Positions 26,708-34,857 of a stretch of DNA of 64,000 nucleotides are shown here, piece by piece. This stretch comes from Alosa alosa (taxonomy: Eukaryota > Chordata > Actinopteri > Clupeiformes > Clupeidae). Both the position numbers and the translations under genes were made by a program. The notes under the pieces were generated by a model that did no database searches, was not told where the DNA came from, and worked only from the letters and a program-made list of their open reading frames with translations. Location: assembly GCF_017589495.1 (NCBI RefSeq), contig NC_063191.1, positions 116,001 through 180,000 on the forward strand, given 5' to 3'. How positions within the stretch are numbered: position 1 is the stretch's first letter; each line of letters opens with the position of its first letter.

Positions 26708-29557
26708 CACACATACACACACACCAGGCATACACCTGGCAAAACCAGGCTCAAGTCGCGAAAAAACGACTTTGAAGTTGTTTTTTTCAAAATTAGTTAT
26801 TTTCGTTTTTTTGCAGAATGTGCAAGTTTAAGTCCTAAAGAAGCAATTCCATGTTTCAGATAACAGCATTGGTTGCTTTAAAAGTGTATATTTTGTCTTT
26901 GAAAATGGTTAAGTTTCAGGAAGTAAACCAGCATTTGAATTGGGCGTGACTATTAGTGCTCTTTTGTTTTGTCGGCCAATCAGCTGTATGCCAGAAGTAA
27001 CCTCATGGCTACTTACTGAACCAGCATGCTGTTTGTTTACAATTGGAATGGAGATGGACAAAGCACAGCGGATTGCAGATTACCTGAATCTGATGATGAA
27101 GGCGACTTCATTACATTGGAGAACATCCCTAATCTAGAGCTGACCTTAGCCGAAGATAATTACAACGGGGAAGAATCTCTCGTAGATCGTAAGATATAAG
27201 ATGCTATTTCCACAGTTACATTTGACGGAGATAAAGTTTGTGTGTTAGAAACTTTATCCATTGCTACTAGCTAACGTAGGCCTACTGTTGTTAGCTATTG
27301 GCACCATAGGCTACTAGCCAAAACCCATTACAGATAGGCAATTAATTTGAATAATGCGAGAATGTCTTGTTTTGACTGATGTGAGGGTGCCTTGCATCGT
27401 GTGTGCATTCAAATTAACAGGGTTTGCAAACGTGATCTCATGTTTGTTAAGTTTGCGTTTTAGACTATTTTATCCATTGCTAAACCTGCTAAATCCATTG
27501 CCAACCTGGTGCCTTGCACTGGGTGTTCATTCAAAATAACATGGTTTGCAAACGTGATCTCATGTTTGTTTTAGACTACTTTATCCATTGCTACTAGCTG
27601 GTTCTGTAACTAGGGGTGTCTCATGTAAAGAGGGGATCTAGAGGGGATCTCTCATGTAAAAGACGATACGATTCGCATCTAGATACATGGGAACGATTCG
27701 ATACAAGAAAAGATACATGTTTATAAAAAACGATTCAGTATGATTCGATGCGATTCGATGCAGTTCAAGAATGGAAAGCATTCTGAAAGATTTTTTATAA
27801 TTTGCTCAAGGTGCACATTCATTTTATATTATCAATCATCATGGTCATGGTTGTCAATTAGGCAATAAAATGTGTGAATATGATTATCTAAACTGAGGTT
27901 TGTTTCATATACTATATTGAAATGAAAAAAGAATAGTCTACATTTCAGTCAAGCACAGCAGCCAAATACAACATAAAAATACATTTTTATAGACTTTACA
28001 GATTTTATAGAGTTATATCTGATTGTTTTCATGGAGCTGTAGCCTTGTTGAGGTAAGACAACACCGAAATAAAATAAAACAGTGCTTAAGACACTCTTGG
28101 CATTTTCTCATATAGGCCTAGCCTACCCTACAAGAATAAAATAGGCCTACAAATCAAGGAACTCTCTGGGCTTATTTTGTTCCAACAGTAGACCTAATGC
28201 AGAAACCTAAAATGCCACAAGTCTGAGTGAATATGAACAAAATCATTGGCTAATAATTTATGCATCGTTTTAGCAGCAAGGGCCAAATTATTATTTAACA
28301 TTAAGGAAATCCCTTCATCAAAGGTAAGGCTACTCTACAAACTATCGTTGCTGTTTAGGAATGCTATAAGTGCTTAATTTCGCGCTGGATTTCGAAAAAC
28401 AAAAGCCGACCGAGTGCAAGTTGTCACATGGTTAAGTTGCAATAGATGTATGGGTAATGAGGTCATTTGACAACTTTGGGCAATGAATGTAACCAAAAAC
28501 GAACTGTATTACCCACAATTCCGTGCCACGTATAGTTTCAAAACCGGAAGTGGGATGAACGCGCTGCTTGGAACGTAAATGAGTCTGAGCGAGCAGAAAA
28601 GGTTGTGCACCGATTCATAACAAGTAAATCGATATAACGACCGGTTCATTTCAGTTTTTTTCCGATACGGGGCTTCACGTATCAATGTAGCCGTATCTTA
28701 CACGTTAAAAACGGATACCGATACGTATCGGTTAATCTTTACACCCCTATCTGTAACCCATTACAGATAGTTTCGATGGGTCATTAGCTCTGCAGGCTCA
28801 GATCAGTGACCGTGACAGGGGGGACAGGGGGGAGATGTGTATTCTTTAAAATGGCTACAACTTATTCAAATATTATCAGATCTCCATGAATGAGACATCA
28901 TTGGATAGCTTTGAAACTACACTTCTACAGAATCCATGAATAACTCAAAATGTCTCTGGGGAGACATGTGCCTGGTTTTGCCATGCCTGGTCACATATGT
29001 GTGTGTGTGTGTGCGCCTCACCTCTCTTCCCAATCATTTCTCTTCAGCGTCTCAAACACCTGCCTGAAGACAAATCTCACCAGCTGCAGGGGGGGAATAG
29101 CCAACAGATTAATCAACCATGATGCAGCCCTAAGTGTGTGTGTGTGTGTGTGTGTGTGCTCCCTCTGACCTGAAAGAACTTGTCCATGCGAAGCCTGTCT
29201 ATGCCATTCCATTCCCTTTTCACAGTCTGCAGAAACGTCTCCACATACAACAGCTCTGTACAAAAACACCACAACAACACCATCAACAACAACAACAACA
29301 CCATCAACAACAACACCATCAACAACAGCTCTGTACAAAAACACCATCAACAACAACAAAATCAACAACAACACCATCAACAACAGCTCTGTACAAAAAC
29401 ACCATCAACAACAGCTCTGTACATATCCATACAGCCAATACAGCTCTGAACAACATCACATAACAAATACATGTGTTGGGAAATAAAATATATATTTTAC
29501 ACCATCTCTCTCTCTTTCTCAGTCAGTCAGTCAGTCACACACTCACACACACAATTA

Positions 29558-29652
<95 letters not shown>

Positions 29653-32600
29653 AGAGCAGAGGACAGATACTCACGCGTGTTGGTGTTCTGGAAACTGTGC
29701 AACAGGCCAGAAATCTGCTCGGATAACTCCTCCTGCAACCATGGAAACAAGTCAACAAACAAACTAACTAAACAAAAACAAGAGACTCAACAAACAAACC
29801 AACACAATAAACACAAATAAGAGGTAACACACAGTGTTCTCTAAGTCTTGCTGCTCGGTTTCTAGGCTAGAACATTTCTGTCACATACAGCACAAATAAG
29901 AGGTAACACACAGTATTCTGTAAGTCTTGTTGCGCGGTTTTTTAGGCTAGAACATTTCTGTCACATACAGCAGACATCTCCTCACGGTCCTCTGAACATG
30001 CTCCGCTAGCTGCCTGTCCTCTGAATATACTGTGAAAAAATGCAGCCCAGGCTCCAACACTGCAACAAAAACAGCCTGGACCATGAAACAAAACAAACTG
30101 CGCTCCAGCCAATCACCAGCAACCATGAAACATAACAAACTGCGCTCCAGCCAATCACCAGCAAGAGGAATGGCGTGTTCATGACAGTTTCAGGAAGCGG
30201 GGGATGGGGGGGGGGCAGCTCTCTGATAATACTTCAAATGCCAACAGAAGTGACTTCACCCAACCGTGCCGAACCAGTGGAAATGAAACACTAAACAACG
30301 TCCACGTTTTTCGGATGCTTTTTTCCCCCTTTTTTCGGTGAGATATGGTTTTACAATCAAACCTGAAATTAAGTGGTTTTGCTGAAAAACAAGGTAGAAA
30401 TTCAGATTTTTGCCACCAGGTCGCAGCCATCTTTGATCCAGGCGACGTAAGGAGAATACCTGCAATTATTACTGCAATTATAGTGCATTCTGGTCACCTT
30501 GGAATATTACGGACCGCCCTCGTGATTATGTTTGTTTGTTTAATTTAAGGCCATTTCCGCAACTAAGGCTATTTAATGGCCAGAGCATTGCGTGTTATAG
30601 AAACTTAAATCAGGGTATCTGCACATTTTCCAAGTGCAAATTTAAAGACTTTTAAGACCTTTTCAAGACATCTAAATGGAAAAATTAAGACTATACCACG
30701 GCAAAAAAGAGACAACTTAACACTGTTTTATGCAAGAGTTTTTTTTCTACTAATTTTAACACCCACCCCATTTGGGATGTCTACAGAAGTTACCAAATAT
30801 ATTTTGGTGAAAGAAAATAATTGTGTGTGAATTACCTTCACAGCTATGAATGCCCAATTTTAGGGACTGGACTGCTTCTTTTGAAGCTGGCTGTACATAC
30901 TTGGTTGTGCTACTGGCTGAGGCTGACTGTTCTTCACCTGTGTCTGTAGTAGCCTAGGCTACTTGCCAAAGACATGTTTACTGGACTGGATTCCCTTCAA
31001 TATTTTTTTCAAAGGTAGACTAAGCTATTTAAATATTGCAATAGGCCTACTAATTTAGGCATCTATTGTCCCATAGCACAGCAAATCAAAGGTAATCCAC
31101 TAATTTACATTTTGCACACCAGTTGTATTTAAACCAACCAAAGATTGACTGAAACATTGTAAACCATTGACTTGTTTTAAAAAAAATGTATGGGAAAAGT
31201 TAAACCCCCTCCTCGCATGTTCCTGCTGAAAAACTGCTGGTTTCAGCTCAATCATGCACGTATTATGAACACACTTACAGATGAGTTTTTTTTATGTAGC
31301 CAGTCGCCGACATTCAAAAAAAATATGCGGTTATATTTCACAACTTTTGCGAAGTACTGGGAAAGGCTGGCAAGCAAGCTGCAGACATATATTACAGGTA
31401 TTATAACTTAGACAGATATTTACTTAGGCTGAGACGCTTCATAAGAGGGTAAATTCTGTTATCACTGTGACTTGGGGTTCGCAACAGCCACGCCCCTTTA
31501 GGAGTCTAGCGTGTTTTGAGACGCCTATTTAAGAGTCCGGAACTAGTGCCATTTCATTCCATTGGCGAACCCTCCTTAAAATTCATCTGGGTAACTAGAG
31601 AATCTTTGATCAGGCCCTATCTGGGTAACTAGAGAACCTTTGATCAGGATCAGGCCCTATCTGGGTAACTAGAGCATCTTTGATCAGGCCCTACGTTGTT
31701 TTTCCGACAGCCAGCGTTCATGTGCTTTGCCGTCGGAATGTGTGAAAACATGGACAAGACCATGGTTGGAACATCGGCATATTGAGTTAACACTGTTGCA
31801 GGCTAATACAGGATGCTAATACAGGCTAATACAGGATGCTAATACGGATGTGCTTAGGCTTCCATAAGAACATTTCAAAACAACTAAAGCATTTAAAGGA
31901 ATAAACACTGATATTTATATATTTATGGTGCAAATCAATAAGCATCATATTTCCGCCTGCCACACAGTTCTCAACATGCGTATGTTTTAACCTTTGATGT
32001 CGATGTTTGACACTCACACCTGGAGCAGGAGGGCAACTATGTGCGGATGCTCTTTGTGGATTATAGCTCTGCATTCAACACCATCCTCCCTCACAAACTA
32101 GTAGTCAAACTGGGGGACCTGGTAGAGGTCTGCACTCCCCATACTACACACATCACACACATCACACACACACAGAGGTCTGCACTCCCGCGGTAGACCC
32201 ACGGGTCCCGACGCAAAAGAGTGCGGCGCGGGACAACTTTTGAAAGCTCTTTGCGGGAGCGGGCGGGATAAGAGAGGTGCGTTCGCGGATGCGGGACAAA
32301 CCGATGATTCACTGCACCCCGCAAATTAATATGTGCGTACAATTAAATATGGAAATGATTAAAGTAGTGTTCATAACTATAGTTCAGCTGGATGTTCTGT
32401 TAGGCAGCATTAAAAAACGGGGTTTAAGCATAACTGACGGATAGCAGGCCTATAGCATATATTGTCGTTTACGTGGGTTCAATTTGTTCCTGCTGCTCAT
32501 TGTTAAAACTCAAAAAATCGAAAGCATGACAGAGGAAGAGGGCACCAGACTAGGCCTACTTCAGTTGTTAGCCTACATTCAGAACCAAGAAACTGCCATC

Positions 32601-33138
32601 TGGAGTCTTTCTCAGGTGTGTGTGCTCCTTTCGTGAGACAGAAAGAAAAGCTGAGTAGGCTGTCCCTCCTGCATGCGGGCTTTAGCGGGCGTGAGCGGGA
32701 CATCATGTTCCAGATGCGGGCGGGAGCGGGACTAAAAATGACACATTAATGCGGGATGAAAAATCAGTCCCGCGCAGACCTCTACCTGGAGCTTCCACAC
32801 ACCACCTACATGTGGATCAATAGCTTCCTCTCTGATCGCAGAGTGAGTCCCTTGCTCTACCCCCAGGGCTGTGTGCTGAGTCCCTTGCTCTACACACACC
32901 ACTGCTCCCCTGTCTATCACAGATACACCATGGTGAAGTTTGCAGATGACACCACAGTGGTGGGGCTCATCTCCAGGGCGAGTCTGCCTACAGAGATGAG
33001 GTGGAGCGGCTGGCGAGTCTGCCTACAGAGATGAGGTGGAGCGGCTGGCGAGTCTGCCTACAGAGATGAGGTGGAGCGGCTGTCAACATGGTGCAGGGAC
33101 AACAAAAACAGAGATCCCACCATTAAATCATCAGCGGG

Positions 33139-33177
<39 letters not shown>

Positions 33178-34793
33178 TGGAGAGGGTGGCAGACTTCCGC
33201 TTCCTGAGAGTCCGTATCAATATGGACTCAGATTTAAGTGGATCAATGCAATGACAGATGGTGTGCATGCCTGCAGATGAATGTTCATTCTTTTTTTATG
33301 CAATGACTGGGCGTGTATGACTGTGTGTCTAGGTATGCTGCTAATGAAAACACTAGCACTTAAATTATTTATTATTTTTTAAATGTATTTATATTTATTT
33401 TTTATGAATGATGCACTGACTGGAGAGCACTTTACTTGGCAGGATTAGCTATACTGCCCCCTCTGCTGGAGAAGTTGTGCATTATTGTTGTGCTATGCTA
33501 TTTCAAACGGTGGAAAAAGCTAAATGATAAAGCACATGGATTTTACAAACTAGCGAAACGGTTAGCATGAGTTCGGCAGAACAATGTGGATGTTACAAGG
33601 TAAGAAACACGACTTAAAACGAGTTTCTTGTTTCTCACTTCTCTTTCCGGGACGGTAGTCTCAATGCTGCAAGGTTGGTTTTCCGCCTGGGGACGCTAGG
33701 GGCAGCGGGAAAAGTCACCATTTTCACCGGAACAGGTCATTTAACCATCCAAATGATTTCTAAACGGGTTTATTACGTTGAAATAGTTGCCAAGTTCCCC
33801 TTTAAATTTCATTGTACCTGTGATAATGACAATAGTTTCAGGATGAAACTTCTTTAAAGAAATCAAAATCTTCTTACATTAAAGGAGAATTCCGGTGTCA
33901 TATTGACCTAAAGTGTGTTGAAACATGATAATCCTTTAAGTCAAATGATTTTACGAGAAAGCGCTAGGTAAGTCTCTTTATACTGAAAACAATACCAACT
34001 AGATATTTTGATTTTGATTTAAGATTAATAAGAGTTGGTTGGATGTTATTAGATAAGCAGTTTTTGCAGTGCACATAGTTGCAAATTTCATATGATGATG
34101 AATCATTCCACAAAAAAATGGTTTGTCTTCTCCATCATCAAATTATTCAGTAGGCTAAACATCTAGCCTTGACTCAATAGGCTAAACATCTAGCCTTGAC
34201 TCAATAGGCTAAACATCTAGCCTTGACTCAATAGGCTAAACATATAGCCTTGACTCAAAACAGCTGTTAGGCTTATGTCACTTTGATCTGTAAGAAATGT
34301 TACATGCAACCATGCTTAAATTCTGCTCACTTCACATTTATTATATTATAATATTTCATTATTGAATGCTTAGTTGGATTGATGTTTTCCCTGTCATCCT
34401 ATATTTAAAGCAGGCATCCCTGCGGGCATGTAATTGGGCGACGGGTTTTCTACAGGAATGGCATGTTTGATCGGGAACTGCACTAGTCTCGACTAAATGT
34501 CAAAACACGGTCCAACTTCAAGCTTTATTTTTGCAATCCACTGTTCAAATATCCTGGAAATCCAGAGTTTCCACAAGCACAAATTTGAATTTGCTCAGCG
34601 AGTCACTAATGATGCTCATTACCTATAATTTGGGTCTGGATTTCCAGGCTACTGTTCAAAATCCCTTGAAGATGTTTTATCCTAAAACCCAGCGATTAAA
34701 CGGTGCATATCAACTTATACTAAAGGTCAAGTCAAGTCCAGTTTATGTCTATAGCGCATTTCAAGGTGAGTTTTCTGCACGCACACACACACA

Positions 34794-34857
<64 letters not shown>

